A stretch of DNA of 64,000 nucleotides, taken from assembly GCF_041146395.1 (NCBI RefSeq), contig NC_090989.1:119969501-120033500 (forward strand). Direction: 5' to 3'. Numbering within the stretch: position 1 is the stretch's first letter; each line of letters begins with the position of its first letter. Below are positions 38,891 to 51,620 of this stretch, in pieces. Below the pieces are notes generated by a model. The model searched no databases and had not been told where the DNA came from. It was given only the letters and a program-made list of their open reading frames with translations. The translations under genes were made by a program, and so were the position numbers. This DNA is from Eulemur rufifrons. Its lineage: Eukaryota; Chordata; Mammalia; Primates; Lemuridae.

Positions 38891-39107
38891 CCAAGAGTCA
38901 GCAAACTTATTCTGTAAACAGCCAGATAGTAAATATTTCAGGCTTTAGGGTCTCTGCTGTAACTATGTACTCAGCTTTGCTGGTAGAGCACAAAAGCAGC
39001 CCTAGACCATACGTAAATGAATGGATGTGACTATGGTCCAATAAAACTATTTACAAGCATAAGCTGCAGGCTAGATTTGGCCCATGGGCCCCAAATTACT
39101 GACCTTT
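38891..39107. mobile_element. hAT-Charlie-type MITE
   Basis: GAGTCAGCAAACTTATTCTG, AGCCAGATAGTAAATATTTC and GATTTGGCCCATGGGCC, ending ACTGACCTTTG, follow a common Charlie-family MITE. I am not certain of its subfamily name. A second, shorter relative in the opposite orientation lies at about 40205-40400. Confidence 0.75.
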
Positions 39108-40524
39108 GATACGGACCAATATCCTCTTTATCAATCTCTCAGTATCTTCCTACCATTTTCTCTTGGCTCCTTCTACCAATTCAGGTTTATATTTCACTTA
39201 TATATGAACATCAAATACTGCTCACTCTTGGGAAATTATTTTGAAATACATATTAAAATATTAATGACATATAATATTGTCAAGCCCATCTTTCTTTTAA
39301 AGGATAATCACTGTCATTTAAAAGTACTGTCTATATGCTCCCTTACATAAATCTTTTAATTAAAATGTTTTGAATGATAGGTAAATTTTCAACTGTCCAA
39401 AAAGTAAAAGAAACACCCCACCAAAACAAAAAAGGAAGAGAATTTGACATATTGACTGCCACACTAGAAAAAAATTTTCCTTGGGGCCATGGTGTTTTAT
39501 TATGAAAATAGAATAAAAACTTGGAAAACAAAACGATCCTTTCTAATAAAAACTCTGTTTTTTTTTTACTGTTTTCTGTGTGTGAGTTATATGCAATTAA
39601 ACTGTCAATATTAATCATAACAACAAGAACATCAACAAGTAAGAGTTTCATGAACCAATCGCAGTTACATATGCTTCACAAGGCCCTCTGGAGCTCAAAA
39701 CTAGTGTGAGTTAAATATGACTCACATGGCACTTAATGTGTTAAAATTTGTTATTCTTAAAAAAAAAAATCCCTATGGGACTCTTCTGCTTAAAAGCCTT
39801 CTTTGGCTCCCCACTTCCCCAGAACAAACTCTTTATAATAGCATACAATGTCATTCATAAGTTGGCCCTAACCTACCTCTCTATTTTATTTCCTATTATT
39901 CTCTGTTCACTCTTTCTATATAATAAAAACATGAAAAACAATATTGTGTAAAAACTTGCGGGAGGAGATAAACCTCAACTTCAGGATAGTAGTTACTTCT
40001 GAAAAGGGAGAGAGAGTTACTGGGGTGGGATGCCTTAGGAATTTCAACTATATCTGAGGTTTTTTTTTTTAATGATGATGATAACGAAAATATTAGATAA
40101 AGCAAAGATCTGAAGCAAATCTGGCAAAATATTAAGATTTGACAAAGCTAAGTGGTGGGTAAAAGTTTCATTCACCATACTTTTTCATTTGCTCAAAACA
40201 GAGGTGGACATGGGCCAAATTTGGCCATCTGTTTTTGTACATCTTGGAGCCAAGAATGGTTTTACCTTGTTAAAGTGTTGTTTAAAAAAAAAAAAAAGGC
40301 AAAGAAGACTGTGTGACAGACACTTTGTGACCAACAAACCCTAAAAAATTTACTATGTGGCCCTTCACAGAAAAAGTTTGTCAATGTCTGGCTTAAAATA
40401 TTTAATGAGAAGCAAAGATTTAAAAAAAAAAAAAAAGACAAGTAGGGAGGCAACTGGGTAAAGGAAGAATGGTTTGTCTTCTTGCATTAAGTGTCTTCAT
40501 GAATTAAACATTTTTATATTACCC
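39108..40524. other. Intronic stretch with small repeat fragments
   Basis: L2-like fragment at about 39770-39930, old L1 3' UTR-like fragment at about 39955-40090, and the opposite-orientation hAT MITE fragment at 40205-40400. No coding sequence supported. Confidence 0.5.
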
Positions 40525-40821
40525 TTTTTTTTTTTCTTGAGACAAGGTATCATTCTGTCACCCAGGCTTGATTAAAGTGGTACAATCCTAGCTCACTGCA
40601 GCCTCAAACTCCTGGGCTCAAGTGATCTTCCTGCCTCAGTCTCCCTAGTAGCTGGGACTATAGGTGCATGCCACCACACAGGCTAATTTAAAATTTTTTT
40701 TTTGTAGAGACAGAGTCTTACTATTTTGCCCAGGCTGGTTTTGAACTCCTGGCCTCAAATAATTCTCCAGCCTAGGCCTCCCAAAGTGTTGAGATTATAG
40801 GTCTAAGCCACCACATTCAGT
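40525..40821 (-). mobile_element. Alu, old (J-like), antisense
   Basis: Poly(T) head, then GAGACAAGGTATCATTCTGT through CCCAAAGTGTTGAGATTATA. Diverged. Confidence 0.92.
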
Positions 40822-41738
40822 CTTATTTATCTCTTTAAATTATCTGTTAATTACTTTTTCAACTTTTAACATAAAGAAATCTCATTCAGTTTTATTCTAC
40901 AATATTGGAACTTATTTAAAAGAATGGCAAGAAACAGTAATTTAATAAGATTTTCATTTCAATCCATACTTATCAAAAAAACTGGGAAGCACGTTTACAG
41001 CCCAGTGCAGCATTTTTAGGCAGCTGTACTTAGACTGAGGGACAACAGGGGAACTGCTCGTGAGCTATTAGCTGGCACAGGAGGGGTGTTGCTTGTGCAT
41101 TTTCTACTTTCTACAGTCCATTTCTTTTAGAAGAATTGGCCTCCTTTTTCCCACAGAAGATAATGGGGGAAGAGGGTTAAATAAAATACAAAACACTGTA
41201 TCAAAGTAAGAGTTTTGGGTTATAATAGTTGTAAGGCATTGGAATAGGTCATCAGAGAAAGTGGACTTTTTTCCTTTAATGAGCGGACAGGTTACTGTGG
41301 GAAAAATAGTGAGATAATACTTCTAAATGTCTTAGCATGCCTTACTTCACAATAACTAGTAGCTCTCATGATATTATCATTCTGAGATTGTATATAGGTA
41401 TTTTCTTTCCTTTATAAAACATTGAGCACATCAGTATTGCCTGTTTATGGTTAATATGCCATGTGGAAAAAAATCCACATGGAGTTTTTTTCTTATTTTT
41501 GTAATTAATACCCACAGTTTCTCCCCCAGCATTGACCCAAGTCAACTAAAGATATTACCACTTGTGAATCAACAAATGAGCAAAGTCACAAAGTGATTTC
41601 ACAGAAGTGCTCAGTTAACATCTAAGGATATTCAGACTCAAATCATCATTTAATAAACTTAAGTATGTATTGTTTTAAACTATAGTGTCACCAGTAATTA
41701 AAAATGTCCACAGCAGAACAGCAGCCTCAAAATACATG
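40822..41738. other. Intronic stretch, nothing recognised
   Basis: AT-rich intron sequence without a supported element. Confidence 0.45.
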
Positions 41739-42100
41739 CAGGTTGAATATTCCTTATCCAAAATGCCTGAGACCAGAAGTGTTTCAGATTTCAGATTGTT
41801 TCAGATTTTGGAATATTTGCATATGCATTATGAGAGATCTTGGGGATGGGACCCAAGTCTAAACACAAAATTCATTTATGTTTCGTATACACCTTATATA
41901 CATAACCTAAAGGTAATTTTATAAAATATTTTTAATAACTTTGTGTATGAAACAAAGTCTTGACTGCCTTTTGACCCGCAACCCATTCACATGAGGTCAG
42001 GTGTGGAATTTTCTACTTGTGGTGTCATGTTGGTGCTCAAAAGTTTCAAATTTTGGAGCACTTCGGATTTTGGATATTTGGATTAGGGATGCCCAACCTG
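41739..42100. mobile_element. Tc1/mariner (Tigger-like) MITE with long inverted termini
   Basis: The left end CAGGTTGAATATTCCTTATC and the complement of the right end CAGGTTGGGCATCCCTAATC form roughly 25-bp imperfect inverted repeats. TA follows the right end. The interior is palindromic in places (TTTCAGATTTTGG and similar). Confidence 0.82.
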
Positions 42101-43569
42101 TACCAGCGAAAAATTTATCTGATTACAACATATATATTTTTTTGCCACTCAAACGAAAACTTTTAAGAAGAAGCCTAAAATAATATGTAACTTGCTTAAC
42201 TTGGCCACATGAGTACCACCTCTAATATCTTGTTTTTTAGAAGAAATTTACTATGTAATATTTGAGGATATTCAAAAGGCATAAAGAATATGACAAAATA
42301 CTTATGGATTCACCACCCAAATTATGAAATAGAATATTCCTAATACTACTGAAGTCTCTTGCACACCCTTCCTCAGTTGCATCTCTCTTCTTTTCCCCAG
42401 AGTTAACCACTATGAAGAACATAATATTTGATGTATTTCTTCATACTTTTTGTACAAATGTACATATCTCAAAATAATTCATACCATTATTTTACAACTT
42501 GCTTTTGTTGATTTGGCTTGATGTCTGTGAATTCATACATGTTGACACACACAGTACATTCAGGTGGTAGAGACAATGCTTAACAAATATGCTATATGCT
42601 TCCCTGTGTTTCTCAGATCTTAGGTTGGGATCACTGGAACTGTGAGCAGAAATGAAGCGTGTCATGTTTGGGACCAGGAAGTTAAAAGCACCACCCCTTT
42701 CTTCCCCTTCTTCAGTGAACTCATAAGCCAAGTGTTCCAGATGGGGCAATGGGGCAGCGGTAAGAACATGGAGCCTCCAACAGTCTGGTCCTTCAGTGAG
42801 GTAGAGCAGAGCCCCTTGCGAACCCAACCTGTAATTCTGTTGTGCTAAGACACACATACATAAATGGACAGATAAATGCCTTCCTGGAAGTAGTCAAAAG
42901 CCCAGTGCTATCAGTAGGGAATAGATTCAAAACCTTTTGAAAATACTTCTATGATTCTAGATTGATATTTATTCTCATTTGCATGGAGAAGCAAATCTCA
43001 TACTCTAGTCTTTATTTCCTTTGAAGGCCTACTGTACTAAAAATACTTTCAGAATAGTGCTTACATGCTCATGAACTGTTTCAGGAATATTAGTCTTATC
43101 TCCCCAACTAGATTTTATGCTCTTTAAGAATCATGTCTTCTCTTTTTTATACCCTATCCTATACTGAACCTTACACAGGTCTACACAAGCATGTTGTAAT
43201 GATTACTTTCTTGCTGATGGGGTGAGGACTAATATTAGATGCCTACTTTGTGTAAGGCACCTTGTTTTGTGCTTCACATGAGTTATTTTCATCCTTATTA
43301 TTTCTACCATAATGGTATAAGGATAGTAAGGCTAAATAATTTTTCTTTGGTCACAGAACTAGAAGATGGAAGGTATGGGGAAGGCAGTTAAAACCAGTTT
43401 GACTCCAAGTCTTTGCTTTTTGCCGCCTGAACTAAGACCATGCCTAGTGTAGGGGAGGAGTTTTAGTAGAACATAATATGGCTAACAAAAATAGTTTTTG
43501 TTTATAAATTTTGCAAACATTAAAACATTTTTTTGAGACTTTTCAGGACTTAAGATTGTTGGGTCTTAC
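42101..43569. other. Intron just downstream of the large PR130 exon
   Basis: No gene. Contains an old L1 3' UTR-like patch near 42240-42440, an L2-like fragment at 43100-43200 and MIR at about 43235-43375. Confidence 0.5.
43235..43375 (+). repeat. MIR SINE fragment
   Basis: GCCTACTTTGTGTAAGGCAC, CACATGAGTTATTTTCATCC and TTTGGTCACAGAACTAGAAG follow MIR order. Confidence 0.65.
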
Positions 43570-45639
43570 CTTGATCACCTCTGGAGTCTGCTGAATCAAA
43601 ACCATTGAAGTAGTATCTTTGGCTTTATCACCAACAGGACTTCTACAGCCTGATAAATTGGCCTGGGAGGAAGTTGTCAAGGTTTCTTGTAGAATTTGCA
43701 TCATTTCCTTTTCTTGTGATAGGCTCCCTCTGCCTGATTTGCATTCAACTAATTCCTGAGCAAAGTCTTCAATGCTTTCCAGAATTCGCAGTAAGAGGGC
43801 TCGATCCTCCTCCTCTATTTTATGTCCATTGGTTTCAATAATCCTTGTTAGACAGGAAGGTGAGACTTTTTCCATGGGTAAAGAGACTTTAGATTTAGAT
43901 TCAGGATCTATGGGGTTCTGATCAGTCAACTGACTATGAATATTTAGAGAATTAGAGTTTTTACTCTTGGCAAGTGGCTCTCTTAGAGAAGTTTCCATCT
44001 TCTGTGAAAAAGATTCCAAATCCATTAATAATTTATCTATCTCTTCCTGGCTATTAGAATTCATACAATCTCTCTGGTCTCCCCTTTCAACTTTAGGACC
44101 TTTTGATTTACAGTCTTCCTTAGATAGATGAACAAATGGCTTCTCAAATATGTTACCAATTTCATTTTGCATGGAGGCAGGACATTTTTTAAGATGAGTA
44201 TCTTGTTCTGAAAATTCTGTTCTATGTTCATTTATCTTTAACAACTCCAGACTGGGTCCATTGTCTGTCCTTTGTCCTTTATCTAATGCTTTCTTTTCAT
44301 CTGACTCTTCTTCAATATAAAGAGTTTCCATCAAGTCACCAGAAGAAACATTTTCTAAAGGATTCAATGTTAATGACTGTGATTGAAGCTGGACAGGTTT
44401 TAGAGTTCTGGGATCATTTACCTCTAAGTTATACATGGAATTTGTGGAATTGTTTGGAATAGATTTTGCAGCGTCCATTTTCCTAGAATTTTGCTTGTCA
44501 TCTTGCAGTTCAATAGTCTGAAACTGTCCAGAGGCGGGAGCTGAGAGCTGAACAACATCTTCATATTTAGGGGGCTGTTCATTGCCAAATATTGGTGAGA
44601 AAGGAGTCAGTTGTAAGCTAGGCATATTAGTGACCAGTTCTGTTACATCTATAGCCTCATTATTTCCAGATTTCATGAATTCAAATGGTAACTTTTTCAG
44701 ATAGGATGCCAACCTAGTCATTACATTCATATAGACAGTTTCAGAGCTAGAAACCGCATCATTACCACTCTCTTCATTGATGCTACCTCCTGACTTTTTC
44801 TTTATGCATTGTTTTATGATGTCTGTGCATTTTTTCAAATCCTCAGAGCATTTCAGCAAGATGTCCAAGCATATCTTTATGTCTGTCCCAGAAGAAAAAT
44901 TATCTATTTTATGTTTTTCCAAAATCTGAGTAACCAGATCTTCTTCAGAGAAGTTTTGAAGAAGCATGGAAGTCAGGTTTGTATCAAGCGAGTTTCTATG
45001 GGACAAAGATTTTTCCTCAACTGAGGAACTCCGTAGTAAACCAAAGGATGGGGAGTTCCCATCATTGTTATAATGGCCACAGAGCAAGTCAAAATCAACT
45101 GATCTCCTATTAAATGAGTCAGATTTAACTTTCCTTCCCTTTCTGTAAGCTGCATGGTTAGAGTTTTTGAGTTTTTCAAGGGAAAATTCTTTTATTTTCC
45201 CACTGGCAAAACTGATTGCTTCTCCTGCAATGTCCTTTAAGTTACAAGTATTCTGAAATGTAGATCCTCTCTTGACTCTGGGTATGCCTGTGAGGACCTG
45301 ATGGGGATAGTCACCTTCGGCTGAGGAAAGCCCATTTTCATGGGGTAGAAACATAGAGTTCAGATCTGCATCTTTGAACGGAGACACAGGGATGTGCAAG
45401 AGGTCTGCACAAACACTATGATGTACCACAATGCAGTCAACTCCATGTGTGAAGGTGTGGCAGGTTCCAGTGCAATAATGTATAGCTTGCTCAAAACGCC
45501 GGTCTATCACCACACTGCTGTAGTGGTTCACAGTGCTAACCACAAGTCTGTAAGTTGCTGCCATAATATCAAATCCACTTAGTGGTGGAACTTGGAACTT
45601 TCTAGAACTTGTTTCAAGAAAATTCTAAATGGCACTTAT
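43570..45639 (-). CDS. PPP2R3A: PPP2R3A PR130-specific large coding exon (PP2A regulatory subunit B''-alpha)
   Basis: This exon encodes the isoform-specific N-terminal 665 residues of PR130, a B''-family regulatory subunit that directs the PP2A A/C core to substrates. The reading frame opens at ATG 45564-45562 (peptide MAATYRLVVSTVNHY), in strong context (A at -3, G at +4). It runs uninterrupted to AAG at 43570, followed by donor GTAAGA. The last codons, P-E-V-I-K, join in phase 0 to I-Q-N-K-P of shared exon A. A plausible acceptor (ATATTTCCAG) puts the exon 5' edge at 45639, leaving about 75 nt of 5' UTR here. The protein is mostly acidic and low-complexity, with probable helices near residues 205-255 and 505-530 and at 584-605. 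It has a PPxY motif (PPKY, 331-334) and an LxxIxE-like motif (LLRILE, 591-596). Recognition is from recalled similarity to human PR130. The 665-codon length fits 1150 minus 529 plus 44, the human isoform arithmetic as I recall it. The CDS is 43570-45564; the acceptor is less certain. Confidence 0.96.
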
Positions 45640-46724
45640 CTGGAAATATATTTAATGACAACGTTCAGTGGTTTCTTGCAAATATAATGACTCTTCTCAA
45701 GAAGGGAAACCATCTAAATTTGAGGTTTGGTAACTATTAGGATACAGTAGCTACTGCACATGTGTGCTTGTATTAACAAATCTAGTAACTAAATAATTGT
45801 GCTTTTTAGTTTTATTTAGTAGTATCATGATACTACAGAATTATTTTTAATCACAGAATATCCTCTTTTAGTTCTTCAACAGTTCTACATGTAGAAATTT
45901 ACTGTCATAAAATTACTGTCTTAAATCTTAGTTGGTAGTATAGAAGTATTGTGGTAACTGAGTCCTCCAAAGGTTTAAATGATCCATTTTTCTGTGAATG
46001 ACAGAGAAACCTATAATAAAAAAAAAAAATTAAAAGGAAATATGATTTCTTAATACTGGAACTTTTAATTTCCTCTTTCTTTGCATCGCATATGTAGATA
46101 ATCACCAAGCCTTATTCTCTGCCATGTCACTGATTGCTGATACTCAACTCAGGCCTTTGTTTCATCACGCCCTATGCTCCTTACTACCTAGGGTAGTATT
46201 ATCTCAACTCTGCCTTGTTACAACTGCCTCTAAGCTGATACTTCTTTTCCCACTCTCCTTGCCACCTTACAATGAGACTAGCAAGCTTAGACTTAGACAG
46301 CTTTCTCATCCCTCACAGCTCAAGAATTCACACTACCGATCTCCAGCATGGATCATGGCAGGTCTACCTCTTTTGACTCACTTTCAAGTCCTTCAACATC
46401 TGTTCTCATCCACCTATATTTTCTACTACTCCCCTGTACCAACCTTTTGCTTCCATCAACCTAATCTTCTCACAGACTGACAACACATAGTGCCTGCTCT
46501 TGATTGTGAAGTTTCCTCTATACTTGGAAATTTTTCTCCCATGATCCTTTCTTTTCTTACTGTGAGAAAAACCACCTTTATTATTGCTCTTGATCCCATC
46601 TCCCAGACCCTGCCACATGCAGATCTTTCTCTCTCCATCAAGAGGATAGAATTTACTTAATCATTATCTTTTTTAAAAATGGCTTTTAAAACAATGTTGT
46701 TGCTTTCCAAAAAGATTCTGTTAA
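45640..46724. other. Upstream intron of PPP2R3A, no gene
   Basis: Sequence 5' of the large exon, presumably intron 1. An L2-like sense stretch is possible at 46100-46650. No coding frame is supported. Confidence 0.45.
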
Positions 46725-47400
46725 TGTATTCATTTAATCAACAAATACTGAGTGCCTGCTATGTGCTCTTTTTACATGATAGGGATGCAGCAGTGAATAA
46801 CACAAAATCCCTGTCCTTATAGAGCCGACAATCTGGTTGGAAAAAGAAAAACAACACATAAGTTAAACATATAACTTATCAGATGGTGATACGTCTTACA
46901 GAGAAAAATGAAGGAGAGCAAGAGTTTAGAAAGGCTGGGAAGGTGCTGTTTTATAAAGGGAAGACCTCACTGACATCTGAATAGAGGCCTGAAAGAAGAG
47001 AGGGAGCAGGCCAACAAGGCATTAAGGGGTAAATCATCTTAGACAGAGTAACCATAAGTGCAAAGGCCCTCCCTGAGGTGGAGCATGCTTGATTTACTAG
47101 AAGAATGACAAAGAGACTAAAGCGCTTAGAGCAAAGAAAGCATGGGGGACAGTGTGGGAGATGAGATCAGAAAGAAAAGGTGGGAGGGTTAAAAATTATG
47201 CAGGGTCTGTAGACCACTATGATGAAACTGGCTTTAACCCTGAGTAAGCTGGGAAACAACTGGTAGATATTGAGCACAGGAATATGTTCAGACTTACATT
47301 TTAAATTGGTGATTTTGGCTGCAGGGAAACAAGTTAAGGGCTCTTGCGATAAGTCAGGCAAGAAGGCTGGAGGGCTTGAACCAGGATAGTAACAGTGGAG
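46725..47400 (-). repeat. L2 LINE remnant, antisense
   Basis: AACAAATACTGAGTGCCTGC, GATAGGGATGCAGCAGTGAA, CAGATGGTGATACGTCTTAC and GTGCAAAGGCCCTCCCTGAG give the classic antisense L2 3' end order. Confidence 0.85.
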
Positions 47401-47777
47401 ATGTTTAGATGCTATATATATTACAAAGCTGCAGCCAACATGATTTGCTAGAGGATAGAATATGCAATACTACTGCATCAAAGGTGGTATAATAAGGCAA
47501 TGATAGGAAGGAGATAATGACAGTAATGAAGGAGACTATCAGTTTCACTGCACCATCACTAGCATTGGTGTTTTAACAATACAAATCTTTCCCCATTTAA
47601 TAATGAGAAACAGTACTTTCTTGTTTTCACATTTTATTTCTTTAATCATAGAAAGCAGTTTATTTTGCTTATTTATTTGTTCTTTGGTAAATTGTCTATT
47701 CTTGTTCTTTTCCCATTTAGGTATTATGGACTTAATGCAGAAACAACTAATACAATTAATTCATGAAGAATCTTATC
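47401..47777. other. Upstream intron stretch, nothing recognised
   Basis: AT-rich sequence with no supported element. Confidence 0.45.
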
Positions 47778-47792
47778 TTGTGTTGAATTCTT

Positions 47793-47819
47793 TTTTTTTT
47801 TTTACTTGCCCGCCGCCCT
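47793..47819 (-). mobile_element. Ultra-short poly(A) retroposon with 15-bp TSD
   Basis: Eleven T then ACTTGCCCGCCGCCCT. On the minus strand this is AGGGCGGCGGGCAAGT plus an A tail. A perfect 15-bp duplication TTGTGTTGAATTCTT flanks it (47778-47792 and 47820-47834). The body is too short to identify its source RNA. Confidence 0.8.
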
Positions 47820-47834
47820 TTGTGTTGAATTCTT

Positions 47835-48133
47835 ATCCTGGTTAGACTATATTTCCTGGTTCTTTGGATCCAATAATTACTCTGTTTTTGTGCCAGTATA
47901 CACTATTATAATCACTGTTGACTTATTAAGTTTTACTACCTGGCATTGCTTCCCATATCCCTAATTATAATTCTTTTTTTACCTTCTAAGTGTTCTTTGA
48001 TGGTCTTCCAGATGAATTGAACTGTCAATTTCAACATTTGATTATAGTTGCAAAAAAATTCAATTTTCTTTTGTTGAAAGGAACACTGATATCATTATAA
48101 TATTCAGATTTTCCACACAGGAAGATATAAGTC
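47835..48133. other. Upstream intron stretch, nothing recognised
   Basis: AT-rich intron-like sequence with no element that I can name. Confidence 0.4.
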
Positions 48134-48421
48134 TTTTTTTTTTTTTTCTTTTTTAAGACAAGGTCTTCTTTTGTCATCCAGGCTGGAGTGCAGTGGCATG
48201 ATCATAGCTCACTGCAATCTCAAACTCCTGGGGTCAAGTGATCTTCCTGCTCAACCTCCCTCGTAGGTAGGAGTACAAGTGTGGGCCACTGTGCCTGGCT
48301 AATTTTTTTAAAAAAATTTTTTGTAGAGATGGGGTCTCACTATGTTGCCCAGGCTGGTTTCAAACTCCTGGCCTCAAGCAATCTTCTCACAATGGCCTCC
48401 CAAAGTGCTGGGATTACAGGC
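48134..48421 (-). mobile_element. Alu, old (J-like), antisense
   Basis: Poly(T) head, GTCTTCTTTTGTCATCCAGG, ending CAAAGTGCTGGGATTACAGG. The last part of the left arm is missing. Confidence 0.92.
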
Positions 48422-49217
48422 ACACAGTCTGGAAGATTTATTCTTAATTCCAATATTTTTTTTTTAATCTCTTCTTTGTGGTTTTCTTCAGGTGGGTCAC
48501 ATCTCAGTCTTTTTGTCCCTCAGTATTTTAACTTTGTTGCTATGTGAATGGATCTTAAACTATTGTCTCATCCTCCACTTCCTTGTCTTCACATCTCAGG
48601 TGGTGGCTTATATAACTATCAAATTAGATATCACACAAAATAGATTAAGCTAAAGCAGAAAAAGTTACATAGTAAAGGAGGTATCCAGTAATTCTTAAAT
48701 TAAAATACAAAGAAGCCAACGAGGAAAAGTATTATAGAACAAATGATGAGAACATGGTAATGGAAGGAATTACCTTTTCAAAAGATGCACATCCAAAACA
48801 CAGGGAAGAAATGGCACCTTTTCAGAAATCTAAGATTTTGAAAGAGCTTTTGGGTAAGGATAAAAGGAAAGGTAAACACAAAGGAGAAAGTAAGGAGGAT
48901 AACTATATGAGAGATACTGGGACTATTTCCTAACACAGTTGATAAAATTGGTCCAAAGACAAAATTTATGAGTGTTAGAAAATTTATCCAGATACCTATT
49001 AAAACATGTGTCAGATTTATGTCAACTCTTAAGCTGACATAAAAACAACTGCTTTCATCTGAAATTTGAGAAAATAAAGAGGGGAAGTATTTCTCTAGGC
49101 CTGAATGTAATCAAAACAACTAGTTGATAAGGTAATGTGACAGAAAGAACAAGAATATATTTGTGTTATATTGGAATTTGAAAGAGTAAAGGAAGAGAGA
49201 ACACTGGCTAAAGTGAG
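48422..49217. other. Upstream intron stretch, nothing recognised
   Basis: A-rich sequence with no supported gene or named repeat. Confidence 0.4.
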
Positions 49218-49343
49218 ACATGTGCTGCCCAATAAAATTTCCTGCATTGATGGAAATATTCTTTATCTACACTATCAGTTATGGCTGCCAATAGCCACAT
49301 GGGGCTATTGAACACTTTAAATGTGGCTGGTATAGCTGAAGAA
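49218..49343. mobile_element. hAT-like MITE fragment, split by an Alu
   Basis: GTGCTGCCCAATAAAATTTC, AATAGCCACATGGGGCTATT and TTTAAATGTGGCTGG match a common hAT MITE. A short remainder continues after the Alu near 49653-49680. Subfamily uncertain. Confidence 0.65.
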
Positions 49344-49354
49344 CCAAATTTTAA

Positions 49355-49652
<298 letters not shown>

Positions 49653-49669
49653 CCAAATTTTAATTTTAT

Positions 49670-50160
49670 TTAATTTTGAAATCATTTTAGATTCACACAG
49701 GAGTTAAAAAAAATCGTACAGAGAGTTCCTGTAAACCCTTTCCCCAGTTTCCCCCTAATGATAGCACCCTAAGTCACCACAGTACAATGATCAAAACCAG
49801 GATACTATCAACTACAGACCTCATTTAGATTTCACTAGTTTTATAAGCACTTACTCCTTCCTCTTTCTCTCCCTCCCTCCCTTCTATAACAACTACCACT
49901 ATAATCAGAATACAGAACTATCCCATCACTCCTCAAAAAATCCCTTATACTACCCTCTTGTAGTCACACCCTTGCCCCAAACCCTAACCCCTGGCAAACA
50001 CTGATCTGTTCTCCATCATAATAATTTTGTCATTTAGAAAATGTTTTATGTATGAAATCATATAGTATGTATCTTTTAAGATTGTGTCATAAGTTTAGTA
50101 TCTTTTAAGATTAGCTTCTTTCACTTAACGCAATGTTTCTGAGATTCATTCACATTAATG
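49670..50160 (-). mobile_element. Old L1M-type 3' UTR, antisense
   Basis: 'TTAGATTCACACAGGAGTTA', 'CCCCAGTTTCCCCCTAATGA', 'GATACTATCAACTACAGACC' and 'TTCTCCATCATAATAATTTT' follow the same order as in other old L1 3' ends. Confidence 0.75.
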
Positions 50161-51606
50161 CACATGAAGATGGCTGACTAGAGACTTTGGATACCAGTTC
50201 TTCTCAGAAAGAAGAACCAAAGTCATGGGTGAATAATCATAACTTAAATAGAATATAAAGGGGAAGTGCTAGAGTCTAGTGGAGGACCCACAGGAAGAAA
50301 CTAAGGCACAGAAAAAGAAGGAAGAGGCTGGCAGATATTGCCAAGGAACCCAAGGGACCTGGTATGTATTTTTAGCTCCCCTTGCCCCTGCAGCAGACCA
50401 CCGGTATCTGAATCGTCAATGAGCTCCTCCACTCTTGTGAATCTAGACAGGACTAGGAATCTAGACAAGACTAGGAAACTTTCAGGAAAGGTTTCTCAAA
50501 ATAAAGAGATATATGTACATAATTTTGAAAGATCAATGAGAGGGAGTTAGATGAAACGGAAGGTAAGAATACTCCCAGCAGAGGGAAGGTGCAGAGGCAT
50601 AACATGGCACAGTGAGTCCAGAAGTACAAGCAGTTCCAGCTGGTTTACTGGGTGGAGGGCAGTATAGAGGCAATCAAGAAGGGAGGAAATGAGAGCAGCA
50701 GGAACTATACCACAGACTAAGTAAACTAGGGATTGTGAACTTTATTCCGAACACTATGAGAAAAAGAAAGACTTTTTGTAGGGGAGTAACATAAATGAGA
50801 TTTATGTTTCAGAGAGGTCATTCTAACAGCTAAGTGGAGGCTAGATAGAGAGGAACCAGATTGAAGGCATGAAAATCAGTTGTGAAGCTACAGTAATAAT
50901 CGTGCAATAAGTAGTGAGAATTAAACCAAGTAGGTGAGTAGTAGTTAAAAAGAGGAGGGTATCGATTAGACAGGGGGTGGGGGGAGAATCCACAGAACAG
51001 GAAGAAGGGAAAGTGAGAGGGAGGAATCTTCGGTTTCTGGCTTGAATACTGTGAGACTAGTGTTGCTACTTCCAAGAAAGACTTTATGTTTTAGGGGGGA
51101 TGGCCATAGAAAAGATAAAGAATTTTATTTTGAATGTGTTGTTTGAAGAGGTACTGTGGAACTTCCAAATGGTGATGACTGGATGACATGTGAATATAAA
51201 AGCTGGAGGTCAACAGAAAGATCTAGGTTGGAGATACAGCTCTGAGAAGTTATTGAGGGTGACAGCATAAAGTGAGGAGAGCTCTAGGCTGAGGACTAAG
51301 TTGGATATCACTGACATTTCTCGGTTAAACAGAGGAACAGATTTCTTAGAGGGAACCGAAGAAGAGAGAGACAGAAAGGTAACAAGGAAATCAGGAGAAA
51401 GTAGTTTTACAGAGGCTGAAGGAGAAACTTTGAAATTGGAGGTCATCAGCATTAGATGCTGCTAAGAGGTTAAGGAAAAAACAAAAATTACCCACTGGAT
51501 TTGGCAACATGAAGGCTGCTGGTAACCTTAACAAGTACAATTTCAGGAAGTCAGTGTCAAATAAGTGGTATAAGTAGATTAGATTTTCCATTCGTATCTT
51601 TTGTTG
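50161..51606. repeat. L2-like antisense remnants
   Basis: 50540-51480 carries GTGAACTTTATTCCGAACAC, CAGAGAGGTCATTCTAACAG and 'TCTGGCTTGAATACTGTGAG', in the order of an antisense L2 body. The rest is unassigned. No gene seen. Confidence 0.55.
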
Positions 51607-51620
51607 AAAAAGGAGGGCTA

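Noticed and set aside
43543..45564. The 2-kb open frame as a retrocopy (processed pseudogene) of PPP2R3A
   Set aside because: It ends exactly at a good donor site, the following shared exon lies downstream in correct phase, there is no A tail or target duplication, and the large single exon agrees with the human isoform lengths as recalled.
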